Shown one piece after another: positions 1-13,600 of a stretch of DNA of 64,000 nt (position 1 is the stretch's first letter; each line of letters opens with the position of its first letter). The stretch spans positions 1,854,461 to 1,918,460 of the forward strand of contig CM069593.1 of assembly GCA_035771175.1 (NCBI GenBank). Direction: 5' to 3'. Origin of the DNA: Paratinospora sagittata (Eukaryota; Streptophyta; Magnoliopsida; Ranunculales; Menispermaceae). The position numbers and the translations under genes were made by a program. Below the pieces are notes generated by a model. It was not told the DNA's origin. It did no database searches and saw nothing but the letters and a program-made list of their open reading frames with translations.

Positions 1-235
1 ACGTGCAAGAGTTGATGGCTTTATCATGTGGGCAATGATAACTACTAAGAAATCAACCCACATTCCCCAATTCTATCATTTTCTATCTGGATGGCATAGG
101 ATTCCAGCACTACTGTAGCAAACATTTGGAATTTTTCGCATTAGGCCATGATTACCCAGCATCTGAATCAGTTAAAAATGACTAATACATGCTTGAAAAA
201 GCCTCCACACTTTCATTTCCCAAATCATTTCCACC

Positions 236-375
236 ATGCACAAAATCAGGTCTAGAATGAATAGAAAGCAAATTCTAACTCATTTTCTCTTAGCATTTCT
301 CCTCCTTGCAGCATGTGACTCCCATTTCTGCAGTCTTACCATGGCTCAAGCTACAGAATCAGGTAAGCACCTGCC

Positions 376-407
<32 letters not shown>

Positions 408-760
408 CCCCCATGGTGTGATGCTTAATTCTTCAAGTGCACTAACTTTTTCAAATTCTGCAATTAGCTAATTTCAAGGTTGGAGCTCTAGAACCCAGGT
501 CCGCATTCGCGCGAGGATATGAGTTAGCTCCTTGGGTGAGTGTCATGTACAATCTTATACTTCTCAGTAATTTTTCTTTCTTTTCTTTTAAAAATTTCCC
601 TGGTATTGGAGTTAATGCAATGACTTCTATCTGAAATATTTGCGATTGCTCGTGTTAAAAGGAGAACACCAGAAAACAGACTGAAGAAAACAACAAGGCT
701 CGTAAAGTCCCATCTGGACCCAGTCCAATTGGAAATCGACACTCACCATCTAAGCCTTGA
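236..760 (+). CDS. CLE: CLE (CLV3/ESR-related) signalling peptide precursor, three exons
   Basis: Exons 236-362, 468-535 and 662-760 (stop TGA 758-760) join in frame at GT-AG junctions to a 97-residue precursor. The ATG at 236 has a good context (CCACC before it). An N-terminal hydrophobic stretch (about residues 15-27, LLAFLLLAAC-like) is a signal peptide. A variable middle follows, and the C-terminus carries the CLE dodecapeptide RKVPSGPSPIGN at residues 79-90 with a seven-residue tail. Known for the family: secreted precursors are trimmed to 12-13-residue ligands for CLAVATA-type receptor kinases that control meristems or vasculature. Position 8 is Ser (usually Asp/Asn) and position 11 is Gly (usually His); the GN plus basic/proline tail recalls CLE46-like members, but I would not fix an orthologue. 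CLV3 and CLE40 also have three exons with the motif in the last one. It is convergent with ALB3. Intron 1 contains a (CT)n run. Confidence 0.8.
380..406. repeat. (CT)n microsatellite in CLE intron 1
   Basis: About 13 CT units followed by a short C run, just downstream of the intron 1 donor of the CLE gene. Confidence 0.9.
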
Positions 761-1608
761 AAGGTATTGGTAGCACTTGGCCTACAGACAAGTAGAAGAG
801 AAGTGGGGATGTATCTTTGAACTAGAAGAAGGGAATCTATTTTAGCTAGATAACATCTAGGCCAGGAAGCGAAAGATATAATTTGATCTGGGTATAATAG
901 AATAGGATGGTGGTGTTTCTTTGTACTTCCAAGGCAATAAATTTTTAACCAAGTTGGATCATCTGACATCTACAGAATTCTATCTGTATATGGATGGGAT
1001 CTATTTGAAAATTCAGATTCAATTAGTTTATGAAGATGGATACCTGATAATCATATCAGTGTTCCATTAGTGTGCAATTTTATGCTGCATATTTTCCATG
1101 GGTGCCTGTGAAAGGACTCCTTATTTTGGAAGAGATGGAACAGTATTTCTCAAATGTACTAAAAGAAATGAATCAATTTCTCACTAAATTGGTTTCTCCT
1201 CAGTTTTTATTTTCTTCCCCGATAAAGATGTTGGATTGTGCAATATTGTTTTTGAAGAATTATTAAATTAGGGTACTTGTCCAGAATGGAAGCAAAGAAA
1301 AGCTTGACGAGTATAAACTCAGGATTAGGAGCTTTAATTTAATTATTCGAACTTTCCAAGAAAAAGCAGAAAGAAAAAGAATTGACTTGATTTATATATA
1401 GCACTTTTCGGTGGCAACTATAGCATGGGTCATGGCTTAGTTTCTGGTTATAGAAAATTGACATATAAGAATTCGCTTGATTTAGTAGCCCAAAAAATAT
1501 GGCATATAAAATGAATTAGCCAACATAAAAATGGCCACTACATATAAACAAGATTCAAATTGTAAAAATATACAACACTCACCAGAAGTAACTTGTTCAT
1601 AATTTGTG
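761..1608. other. Spacer between convergent CLE and ALB3
   Basis: No coding exon is recognised. It should hold the 3' UTRs of both genes. On the minus strand a GT donor-like site about 30 bases after the ALB3 stop (near 1583) could start a 3' UTR intron, which I cannot prove. Confidence 0.5.
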
Positions 1609-4600
1609 TCATGCTGCACGCTTCCGCTTTGATCGTTTGCTCCTCCTTGGACCAGAATAATTTGGAATCTGTTTGCTTCCATTAGAAGCATATAGCTCTT
1701 CTATTTCTTCACCCTGTGATGGATCTTCAATCAGTTCACAGAATTACTAATGAAAAGTATATGTTCCATATCAAACAGGTCCTTCTAGTCCAAGCAAATT
1801 TCATATGTTTCAGGAAGCAGTGCACACATATCCAGATCTGCCCCACGTAACTGTTTGAGCCTTGAATTAGGAGGCTAAGTTCGATTTGCAATCAGCTCCA
1901 TATATTTATAATTATATATATAAACAGTTACACTGTGCTGTGGCAAAGACAGGTTGGAGTTTCTCCTTCCATTTCATAATTATTGTATTAACATCTTTAG
2001 ACACAGAAATACTACACTCCATGCACTGTAGACAGGGAAAAAATTAAGGGAAGTTTAGGAGGTTCCGTTTAATTCTACCATGAAAAATCCCAAGAAAAAA
2101 AAAAAAAAGAACCTGAGTAGATGCAATAAACATTTTGGTAGTTGCACTCTTCAAGATGAAGAAGCAATATTAGGATTCTATGTAACAAATAGAGGTAAAT
2201 GGTCACTATCACATATAAGACTTGTTCTAAAGGAACATCTAGATGGTTGGTCCCACGTGAGCATTAGGTTAAACAGGAGGTTGTGGTCTGAAGCCAATAG
2301 TCCTCAATTATCACAGTAAATGTCTTATATTTTAGGAAATGACAGAAACATTGAAAAAAAAGATATTTCATATACTCTTAGGGATACTATAATACCTTCT
2401 CCTTTGCCTCTTCGGAATCATCTTCAGAATCTGATGCAGAGGCCAATCTTTGTTCTTCTTCATCTGCAAGAGCCTTGCTTGACTTTTGCCTCCTCTCATC
2501 TTCTTTTAGCTGCCTAAACCTGTCATTTGTTATGAACATCAGTTTGGGGATCAATAGACTAGCCTAAATATTAATAAATCATGTCTGTAACATACAATAC
2601 CAACCTTTCACCGGTCCTCTCTGGCTGAGAACTTCTTCGTTTTGCTCGGCCAGCACTGATAATTCCACTAGCATTCTCACTTACAACAGGTTTTGCACCA
2701 CCTAGTTTCCGTAACCATACTTGTTGTGCTGTACTGAGAACGTTGTTTGTAAACCTAATAACCCCAGGAGAAAGACACAGACAGATTAGGTATCTAGAAC
2801 TAAAAATACAATGTAAACTGCATCCAAGCAACATTTTTCAGTTCAATCTTCCTCATTTGAAATCTAATGTTTTGTAAATTTTTCAAGTGCTTGGTTGTTT
2901 TTTTAACCAAAAAACCAATTAAGATGATTTAATATAAATAGGCGTACAGAGCTCAGAGAGATTTCAGAACATAGATGTATGCATAGAATAACTGCTTTTA
3001 AGCACATTCTCATGGAATATCTCCTTGGCTAGGGTTGTGTCTACAGCTGTGAATAACCAAAGTTAAGTAGTCCAGGTAATTGGTTCATTCTGTAATAGGG
3101 CATAGCAGCGAGTATGATCCTGATGCAAAATCACAAACAGGAATGTACCACCATAGCATCAGCCAAGGATGCACATCCAGGCATCAAGTAGCAGATTTGA
3201 CGTCATTTCACTCTTTGCTTGTACAATGCAAAAGTCATCCAGGCATCCAGCCTCTTCCCACGACCATATTAGTCATCTAAAGGCATTACCTGGTTCAACC
3301 CAGCAGGCTCTCATGATCTTTGAGAGGGTCATGGAGAATTTCCCTAGCCTTAGAGAATTTTTCCTTGATGTCAGATAGATGGGCTCCTCAGGAGTGCCTT
3401 GCTCAAATGTGCTAAACGGAAACTTGACATTTGGTTCACCTTGGCCACAGCGTGTGGATGCATGGTCTCATGCAGCGGTACTTTTGAAGTGATATTGGTC
3501 ATAAAATTTGACTTCATCAGGCAACTTAGTTGATGAATTGATACACATTACCAGATGTTGGTTGCTTGTGTTGATACTTGGCATGAAAGTCCATGAGCCT
3601 TGTCAAAAATAAGAACCATATAGCTTTCAAGGGCTACTTGGATGACTTACAGATGCCTTAATAGAATCAAGCTGATTATCACTGGCGAACTAACCAACAA
3701 TCATTAATGATCTTGAGGATGGGAACCTTACAGGTAGTATGAGTGTCTGGAGTAAACATATAAAAGAGTTTATCAGCTGGAAAACAAAATGCTTAGTAGG
3801 GAGGATTCCAATATGGGTCATTTCCTTTGTTTGTTAAGCTACATAGAAAAGATGATACATCAGGTAAGAAGACAGATTGTGAAAGGAAAAAATCAGATAA
3901 TGAATGTTTAAAGCTGCTTGGGTGGAAAAATCCTCCTAGTAAACATATGCCCATGACGCCTTACTCTAGTGTCAAGTGGATACATTCATTCCAAGTTCAT
4001 CTTATGACATTTTACATAGAAGATATATTTTTGAAGAAACTGCAGATAAATAGAGCACTTAAAATTTTAAATTGGTACACGAGTATAGCTACAAAACTAT
4101 GAGTATTCTTCACATTAATAAGCAAGAAACTGGTAAATACGTTAGACAAAGAAGCTACACTATGCTTCGATTAATAGCTATGTTGGCCATGTTGTATTAA
4201 AGGATGATGCATGTATCATTAACAAAAGCATGATTTCGTGTTCTGGGGCGTACCAGTAGATTGATAATCCTGATGGGACTGATAAAGAGAAGTAACCAAT
4301 CATGAGAGGCAGAAACTTGAAAACAAGAAGTGTGTTCTTCTGAGCTGGATCATCAGTCTGCCAACAGAGGAGTTAGACTTGTGGAGTCTCCAGAGACTAA
4401 AAAAATAAGAACAAAAATAGAACAAAAAGGGTTAAAAGGACAGTTGATTCTTCACCTGGGGAGGCTTCATGAGCTCCATTGATACATACTGAGAAACAAT
4501 TAGAAGAACAGGTAAAACAAGGTATGCTGCAGTATCATGCCAGCCCAACGGTGGATGTCCATCCTGCATGGAAGTATCATACCTTATAATTATATTTTGT

Positions 4601-7600
4601 AAGTATTCATGGTTCAGTGCTACACCAATGTACAGTAGCTCTAACATAACAGGAGTATTTTATTTTGTCAATAAAACAATAGAAAAGTAAACCGCTCATG
4701 ATCCATATCCGGGGAAATGTTTCAGTCCCAACATCAAGTTGTTCATCAATCCAAAATGAAGATTCTCAACATGATTGAAGACAGAATAGATGAGCCACAA
4801 AGAAATGTATCAACTTCAGTCCGGCATTATTAAAAAAAGGATTCATCCTTGAGCTCTTCAACCTAGCAGTCAATGTACAGCAGCCCGCTTATCCATCCAA
4901 ACATTTTGAATGGTCTAAGTGAAATGTCCATCAACAAAGTGAAATGATAAACAGTCAAATTCGAAAGAAAAAGAAAAAAAAAAAATATTTATACCAAACA
5001 TTTGGAATGGCTCGTTCATGGACTTTTCTAGGTTTTAGGAAGGAATGAAACTTGGACAGGAATGTATGGCTTGACAATTCTAAGCATACTGGGTATCTGC
5101 TTCAAGAAACCAAGTAATTCAAAATGGTGAACATGAAACTTAGATGGCAGTGTTCATGATGAGGACTGGGGAGGAAGAATGGTGCATTGTTTCAGTTAAT
5201 GGTAAAATGTTACGTGGAATCAGAAGACAAAGAAAAGTTTCAAGTCCATTTGTCTGAAGAATACAGAATGTAGTTACCACAAATGGAATAAGCCAGGATA
5301 TGCCAGACCCACTTTGTCGAGCAGCAATGGTTGTTGGACCACCCAAAGAAGGAATCCAGAAGAAACCTTCAGTCAGCAATCCCTGCAGATAAAAGAAGTT
5401 GGTAAATCAGCAAAGGATAATTCACTTCACATACAAAAGTCTGTTCCCCCAACCCCCATCCAAAATGAAAAAAAAAAATCCATTCATTACCTCATTTGCC
5501 ACATTGGAAAGAGCTTGATATAAACCAATCCAGACTGGTATAGTAGCTAAAGTTGGAAAACATCCTGCTCACCAGTAAAACAAATTGGTGAGGTTTTTGC
5601 AAGCTATGACGCCATGGATTTAGCTTACACACTAAAAAGAAGTCCATGCTAAGTGCAACAAGTACCAGGTATTAAAAAGACTGAGAATGCATCTGGACAA
5701 GGACAAGAAATTAAGATGGAATCCAGATGTTACAGAATAAAATGACATCTGCTTGATGGATACACCACGAGTACTGGCAAAAGAGGCCCTATTGCACAAG
5801 AAACTGTTGATAACCAACAACTTCAAAGTATATGGACAAGTAACAGTTGTTGTTGCTTTTTAAATTTTTAAATTTTTTTTTTTAAATTTAATTAGCATGA
5901 ACTTGATTAAACATATCTTGTGCTCCACAGAATTACCAAGTCATCAACTATCTTTTACGATCTCCTTCAACTTTATAGTAACATTAGATGCAACTGTGCA
6001 CTGATCTATATTCAATCATATGGGAAATATCTTTGAAATCAACGCATTAGTGTATATCTAAGCTATCAACCTTACCTACTCCCTCATTTCTAATTTTCTA
6101 TTACTATTTTGACTAAATTTACTTTTCATATTTTTTTATTTAATATAAAAGATACTATAAAAGTGTACTTAGCCCATAAAAGAGTGGAGTGGAGGAAGCA
6201 AATTTTTGGTAGCCTACGTCATGTAATTAGAAAAAGGTTTTGTTGAGTTGAGTTGTACATATTTTATCTACGTGGTTACCTAATTTCATCAATCAAAACA
6301 ATATCACCAGAAAACAAGATATTTGATAGAATTTTATATGCTAAGAATCAGCGCAAATATGATGTAAATTCACCATTGGTACGTTTTTTCAGAATAAAGT
6401 GAAAATATATAATATTAAGAAAAGAAAAAGTAGACACAAAAAAGTGGCAAGTATAAGTCTATAAGGTGTCCTCCGCCCACGGCCACAAAGAAAATTACAA
6501 AGAGGCCAGGTTGCACAATGTTGGCCCACCCTGTTTGCCACAGAAAGGCTATAATCTTTTCCTAAATTTCCTTCCCATACTAGTAGAAAGCAAATAGAAA
6601 AATCAATCTGCACTTTCACAGTGTGCCATTCTGATACACCAATCAAAGCATGACTATATTCTGATTTTTTTATTTAAATAACTGCCAGTCAAAAGATTTT
6701 CTTTTTTTTCTTTTTTTAAATCTAGAATTGAAGGGAGGAACAAATGCATTCAGCTGATCCCTGACCAATACTTCACAAACATAACAATGTTAATATGATA
6801 TGTCAATGATGATATTAGCATTGATGCTGCCTTGATTGTGTTTTAATAGGTAATATCTGTTGTGCGGAATCGTGGTAGAGCATGAAAAAAAAACAAGACA
6901 ACAAATTTAACGTGGTTCGGCAAATTGCCTACGTCCACGGGAGGCAGCACTCTTTTATTAGATCACCCTTAGGTGAATCTTACAGATTGGATCTCTTAAT
7001 AGATCTCTCAGAATAGAACTCTCTGATTCTCAGGAATCTAACTCACTGAACATGAATTTCAAGAATGAAGTAAGGCTCTATTTACAGGAGTATTCAGGGG
7101 TATTTGTGTAATTATAAATAATATATTTTAATACTATTTATCATGCAATTTCTACTAATTCGTCAAAACTGCTTTTCTGCATGGTAATTTGAAAGAAGAG
7201 ATATATATGTCTCAACCAGAAGGATTCAAAGTACCAGGAAGAGAGCATTGGGCTTGCAAGTTGAGCAAGTCATTGTATGGCCTGAAGCAGTCACCGAGGC
7301 AGTGGTACAAGAGATTTGACAGCTTCATCCAAGGGCAGAAATATACCCGGAGTCAGTTTGATCATTGTGTCTACTATCGCAAACTTCAAGATGGTACATT
7401 TATCTACTTGCTTTTATATGTAGATGATATGTTAATTGCATCTAAAAGTACGGTGGAGATCAACAAACTAAAGGCTCAATTGAGCTAAGAGTTTGAAATG
7501 AAGGATCTTGGAGAAGCCAGAAAAATTCTCGGGATGGAGATAACTCGAGACAAGGCCAAAGGCAAAATCTGTTTGACTCAGACTCAGTATTTGAAGAAAG

Positions 7601-10600
7601 TTCTTCAAACTTTTGGCATTGGCAATGACACAAAACCTGTGAGCACACCATTGGCACCACATTTCAAGCTAAGTTCATCAATGTCACCAAATTCCAAAGA
7701 TCAGAAGAAGCAAATGGAGAACATTCCATATGCAAACGCAGTCGGTGTCTTGATGTATGCTATGGTGTGTACCAGACCTGACATATCACATGCTGTAAGT
7801 ATGGTAAGTCGTTACATGCACAACCCCGGTAAAGGCCACTGGAAAGCAGTGAAGTGGATTCTACGGTATATTCATGGTACTGTAGATATTGGTTTAAAGT
7901 TCGAGAGAGATACGAAAAATTGTAAGCATCTAGTCGGATATGTGGATTCGGACTATGCTGGAGATCTTGACAAGCGCAGATCTACTACTGGTTATGTTTT
8001 CATTATGGCAGGAGGACCAGTGAGTTGGAGATCAACACTACAGTCAACAGTTGCTTTGTCTACTACAGAGGCAGAGTACATGGCAGTAACGGAAGCTTTC
8101 AAGGAAGCAATCTGGTTTCATGGATTGACTAAAGACTTGAGAATTGTGCAGAAGAATGTTGAAGTTTTCTGTGACAGCCAGAGTGCCATTTGTTTGGCAA
8201 AGAACCAAGTTCATCACAGTCGAACGAAGCATATTGATGTTCGTTTTCATTTTGTTCGAGAAATAATAGAAGAAGGGAGTATTCTTCAGCAAAAGATCAA
8301 GACTGCAGATAACCCCGCAGATATGCTTACAAAGGTGGTTACAGGAATCAAGTTCCAACATTGTTTGGACTTGATCAACATCTCACGAGCTCGGAGTGCC
8401 TAAGGGCACTAATGAAGGCAATAACAATTTTTTGAAGGAAGCTTGCTATCTGTAGAGAGATTGCAGGTGTGGAGGAGCCATGTTCCACATGAGGTGGAGG
8501 TGGAGATTTGTGGGGTCCACCATTAGTGGAAATTAAACCAATTGGTTGGTGTCCGCCCATGAGGGCGGCCACCAACCCCACCAACCTCGCCGAATTAGTA
8601 GAAATTGCATGATAAATAGTATTAAAATATATTATTTATAATTACACAAATACCCCTGAATACTCATATAAATAGAGCCTTACTTCATTCTTGAAATTCA
8701 TGTTCAGTGAGTTAGATTCCTGAGAATCAGAGAGTTCTATTCTGAGAGATCTATTAAGAGATCCAATCTGTAAGATTCACCTAAGGGTGATCTAATAAAA
8801 GAGTGTTGCCTCCCGTGGACGTAGGCAATTTGCCGAACCACGTTAAATTTGTTGTCTTGTTTTTTCTTTCATGCTTTACCACGATTCCGCACAACAAATT
8901 GGTATCAGAGCCAAGGTTAGGTTTTGGAAGAAAAACAGACCCTCTGTCGAATTTTTTCGAGACTGCGTCGAAATTTCGAGATTTTGTAACAGTGATCGAA
9001 ACTGTTTTCTGATCACCCGTGGAGGTAGTTCTTGTTTCCAGGAGTCCAACACAACAAACGGCGAGAAAAACGGACAAGAAACGAGTTCGCAGGAGCCGAT
9101 CAAAGTTTGATCTCTGTATTTTGCAATTTTTTGTCCGACACTGTTCATCCCCGACACTGTTCATCTCCAACACTGTTCATCCGTGACACTATTCATCCGA
9201 TCCGAACCATACCCAGATCCGAAATTGTTCATCTGCGGTCCAGCCCACACAGTTGCACTGTTCATCTGGCCCAGCCCACTCAGTTTGAACTGGTCATATC
9301 GGCCCAGCCCGGTTCGACTGATACTGTTCATCACAACCCGATACTGTTCATCCGACCAGATACTGTTTATCCAGGCCCGATACTATTTTTATCCGGCCCA
9401 ATACTGTTTATTCGGCCCGATTCTGCTTTATCCGGCTGGATACTGTTCATTTCCCGACCCGATACTATTCATCCCGACCTGATACTATTCATCCGCCTGA
9501 TTTCAACAAAGTTAGACTCGTTTCCACCATTTTCGACCGTTCCGGACGCAACCGTGCAATCAGTTTCTACAGATTCAGCTCCTAAGTTATTGATATAGCT
9601 TAGTTGGAGCTGTTTATCATTTTTCAAGTACTTTTCGGCGTCATACATATCTTCGGTCTTAATGGCGGAAGAAATCCCAAGCACAAGCAAGCCTTAGCAA
9701 AGAAGTTCGATGTCGAACGCAAAGTTCGAGGTGGAGAAATTCAACGGCACCAACAATTTTGGCATGTGGCAATGTGAAGTTCAAGATCTACTATTCAGGG
9801 AAAGATCACATATCGCCTTGGAAGCCAAGCCCAAGGATATGTCCGATGATGATTGGAATTTTGTAAATCGTCAAGCTTGTGGCACAATCCGACTCTGTTT
9901 GGCGAAGGATCAGAAGTACTTTGTCATGAAAGAGACTATGACATCAAGTCTCTGGAAGAAACTGGAGGACAAGTACATGACAAAAAGCATAGAGAACCGA
10001 CTCTACCTGAAAAAGAAGCTCTTTCGTTTTGAGTACAAGAAAGGTACTCCCATGATTGCGCATCTTGATAATTTCAACAAGATTCTCGCTGATCTACTAA
10101 ATCTTGATGTTGACCCTCTTGATGAGGATAAGGCATTATTGTTGTTAAACTCTTTGCCTGAAAGTTATGAACATTTAACAACAACTTTGCTATATGGTAA
10201 AGATGCTGTTAAATTCAGTGATGTTTCAAATGCTTTGGTGAACAACAAGTATCGAAGGGAGGACCAACGCGATAACAAGGACGCATCACTAGAAGCCTTG
10301 ACGGTATCCAGAGGCAGGGCTAACAACAGATCTGATAGATCCAGTGGGCGAGGCCGATCTCGCTCAAAGTCACAAGGACCTTCATCACGTCAACGTCTTG
10401 CAAAGGATGAATGTGCCTATTGTCACCAAAAGGGGCACTGGAAGAAAGATTGTCCAAATAAGGACAAGACAACTGCAAATGTGGCACAGAAGGCTGAAGA
10501 AGATTCTGCCTTCTCCGTTTCATCTATAGACAATCAGTCTGATAGATGGATATTAGATTTCGGCTGTTCCTATCATATGTGTCCGAATCGACATTGGTTC

Positions 10601-13600
10601 TCCAAACTGGATGAGTTCGATGGAGGAGTCGTGCTAATGGGCAACAACAATACCTGTCAAACAAAGGGTATTGGAACTATACGCCTAAAAATGCATGACG
10701 GTACAACAAGACGACTCACGGACGTCAGATATGTCCCAGATCTGAAGAAAAATATGATCTCCCTAGGAGTCCTTGATTCCAGCGGTTACAAGGTAATCAT
10801 TGAAGGTGGAGTTTTGAAGGTTGTACGTGGAGCACTCTTGGCCATGAAGGGTACTCAGAAAGGAAATCTCTATTTCCTTGACGGACACACAGTAATCGGA
10901 AGTGTATCAGCTTGCACCCGTTCTAATGATGTTTCATCGGACACTTCTCGACTTTGGCACATGCGGCTCGGACATGTTGGAGAAAAGGCTCTTCAAACCT
11001 TGATAAAGCAAGGTTCTCTGAAAAGTGCAAAGACCGGGAAACTTGACTTCTGCGAGCACTGTATCTTAGGCAAGCAAACGCGCGTCAAGTTTGGAACTGC
11101 AATCCACCGCACAAAAGGAACATTGGATTATGTTCATGCCGACGTTTGGGGACCCTCTCAAAATGCTTCATTGGGAGGTAAATGCTGGTTTGTTACTTTC
11201 ATTGATGATTTCTCACGCTATGTTTGGGTTTATACCATGAAGCATAAAGATGAAGTGCTAGATATCTTTCTTATATGGAAGAAAGTGGTAGAAACCCAAA
11301 CGGGAAGGAAGATTAAGAGGCTCAGATCTGATAATGGAGGAGAATACAAGTCAGACCCATTTCAGAAACTTTGTGAGAATGAAGGGATTGTCAGACATTT
11401 CACAGTCCCAGGCACGCCACAACAAAACGGTGTTGCTGAACGCATGAATCGTACTTTGGTAGATAAAGTTCGCTGCATGTTATCTCATTCTAGACTAAGC
11501 AAGGCATTTTGGGCTGAAGCTTTGTCATATGCCTCTCATATCATCAACAGACTTCCTGCAACAGCACTAGATGGCAAAACTCCCAAGGAGGTATGGTCTG
11601 GACACCCCGTTTCAGATTATGATTCTTTGCGCATTTTTGGATGCACTGCATATTTCTATGTGAAGGAATCCAAACTGGATCCTAGGTCCAAGAAAGCGAT
11701 TTTCATGGGCTTTAGTGAAGGAGTTAAGACTTTCCGACTATGGAACCCTGAGTCAAAGAAGATTGTACAAAGTCGAGATGTAACTTTTGACAAATCTGTG
11801 ATGTTAAAACATACAGTTTCTAATAAAGAAAATCGAGATCCAGATTTGCCTCAGCAGGTGGAGTTAGATATTCCAGTAACTCCTGTCAAGTCAGCAGAGA
11901 TATCCAACCATCCTGAAGAAGACGAGGAGGAAATCTCAGTTGAGGTGGAGGCTCCAGGACCAGACTTCAGTCAACAACCAGAATCAATTGCCACCAGTCG
12001 ACCAAGAAGAGAAATCTGCAAACCTGCTCGGTTCACTGACATGGTTGCATATGCATTACCAGTCACCGGAGATGATATTCCATACAATTACAAAGATGTT
12101 AGTCAGAGTATGGAAAGTGATAAGTGGAAAATGACAATAAATGAGGAGATGAAATCACTCCATCAGAATTAGACTTGAAAGTTGGTTCCACTTCCGAAAG
12201 GAAAGAAACCAATTGGCTGCAAATGGGTTTTCGCAAAGAAGAAAGGCTCTCCTAGCACAGACGATATCCGGTACAAAGCCAGACTGGTAGCAAAAGGCTA
12301 AGCTCAAAGGGAAGGAATTGACTACAATGAGGTATTTTCACCTGTTGTTAAGCATTCGTCAATTCGAATATTATTGGCTTTGGTTGCACAGTTTGATCTC
12401 GAGTTAGCCCAACTCGATGTCAAAACTGCTTTTCTGCATGGTAATTTGGAAGAAGAGATATATATGTCTCAACCAGAAGGATTCAAAGTACCAGGAAGAG
12501 AGCATTGGGCTTGCAAGTTGAGCAAGTCATTGTATGGCCTGAAGCAGTCACCGAGACAGTGGTACAAGAGATTTGACAGCTTCATCCAAGGGCAGAAATA
12601 TACCCGGAGTCAGTTTGATCATTGTGTCTACTATCGCAAACTTCAAGATGGTACATTTATCTACTTGCTTTTATATGTAGATGATATGTTAATTGCATCT
12701 AAAAGTACGGTGGAGATCAACAAACTAAAGGCTCAATTGAGCTCAGAGTTTGAAAACAAGAGCTACCTCCACAGGTGATCAGAAAACAGTTTCGATCACT
12801 GTTACAAAATCTCGAAATTTCGACGCAGTCTCGAAAAAATTCGACAGAGGGTCCGTTTTTCTTTCAAAACCTAACCTTGGCTCTGATACCAATTTGTTGT
12901 GCGGAATCGTGGTAAAGCATGAAAGAAAAAACAAGACAACAAATTTAACGTGGATCGACAAATTGCCTACGTCCACGGGAGGCAGCACTCTTTTATTAGA
13001 TCACCCTTAGGTGAATCTTACAAATTGGATCTCTTAATAGATCTCTCAGAATAGAACTCTCTGATTCTCAGGAATCTAACTCACTGAACATGAATTTCAA
13101 GAATGAAGTAAGGCTCTATTTATAGGAGTATTCAGGGGTATTTGTGTAATTATAAATAATATATTTTAATACTATTTATCATGCAATTTCTACTAATTCG
13201 GCGAGGTTGGTGGGGTTGGTGGCCGCCCTCATGGGCGGCCACCAACCAATTGGTTTAATTTCCACTAATGGTGGACCCCACAATATCATTCCAAAGGAAT
13301 TACATATCCAACTCTTCTTAGCATGGAGAAGTAGAAGACACAATCCCACCCAGAAAATACAATTCAACATCACTAACAGTGAGTTATTCAAACCATCCCA
13401 CTAAGAAACAATAAAATAAACAATTGCAGCAAGGTATGGTCTAGTATTCCAAAAAAGTGAAAGCACTATAAATAGATCAACAGCATTCCATAGACACACC
13501 TGCTAATGGATTAACACCAGCTTGCTTGTAAAGGCGTGATGTCTCAAGTTGTATTCGTTCCTGAACATTAAGAACAACAAATGAATAGATTAAATTAAAC

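Larger units (their letters stand above)
6858..13282. mobile_element. Rearranged Ty1/copia LTR retrotransposon in ALB3 intron 4
   Basis: A 6,425-bp insert bounded by LTR termini (left TGTTGTGCGG, right GGACCCCACA) and by a perfect 5-bp target duplication ATATC at 6853-6857 and 13283-13287. Internal order: truncated LTR in minus orientation (6858-7162); 3' part of pol in plus (7163-8403); full LTR in plus (8509-8896); primer-binding site, leader, gag and 5' part of pol in plus (8897 to about 12755); part of the leader in minus (about 12756-12894); full LTR in minus (12895-13282). About 330 bp of reverse transcriptase occur twice (7163 to about 7495 and 12420 to about 12755). Stop codons and the scrambled order make it non-autonomous. 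The central and right LTRs differ at only about six sites by eye, so the insertion is young. Confidence 0.93.

Noticed and set aside
3080..3378. Plus-strand frames inside ALB3 intron 8
   Set aside because: No similarity recognised; located in an intron of a gene on the other strand.
8781..9598. Frames of 93-188 codons around the central copia LTR and leader
   Set aside because: They lie in the LTR and in the untranslated CTGTTCATC repeats; they mirror each other on both strands and contain no domain.
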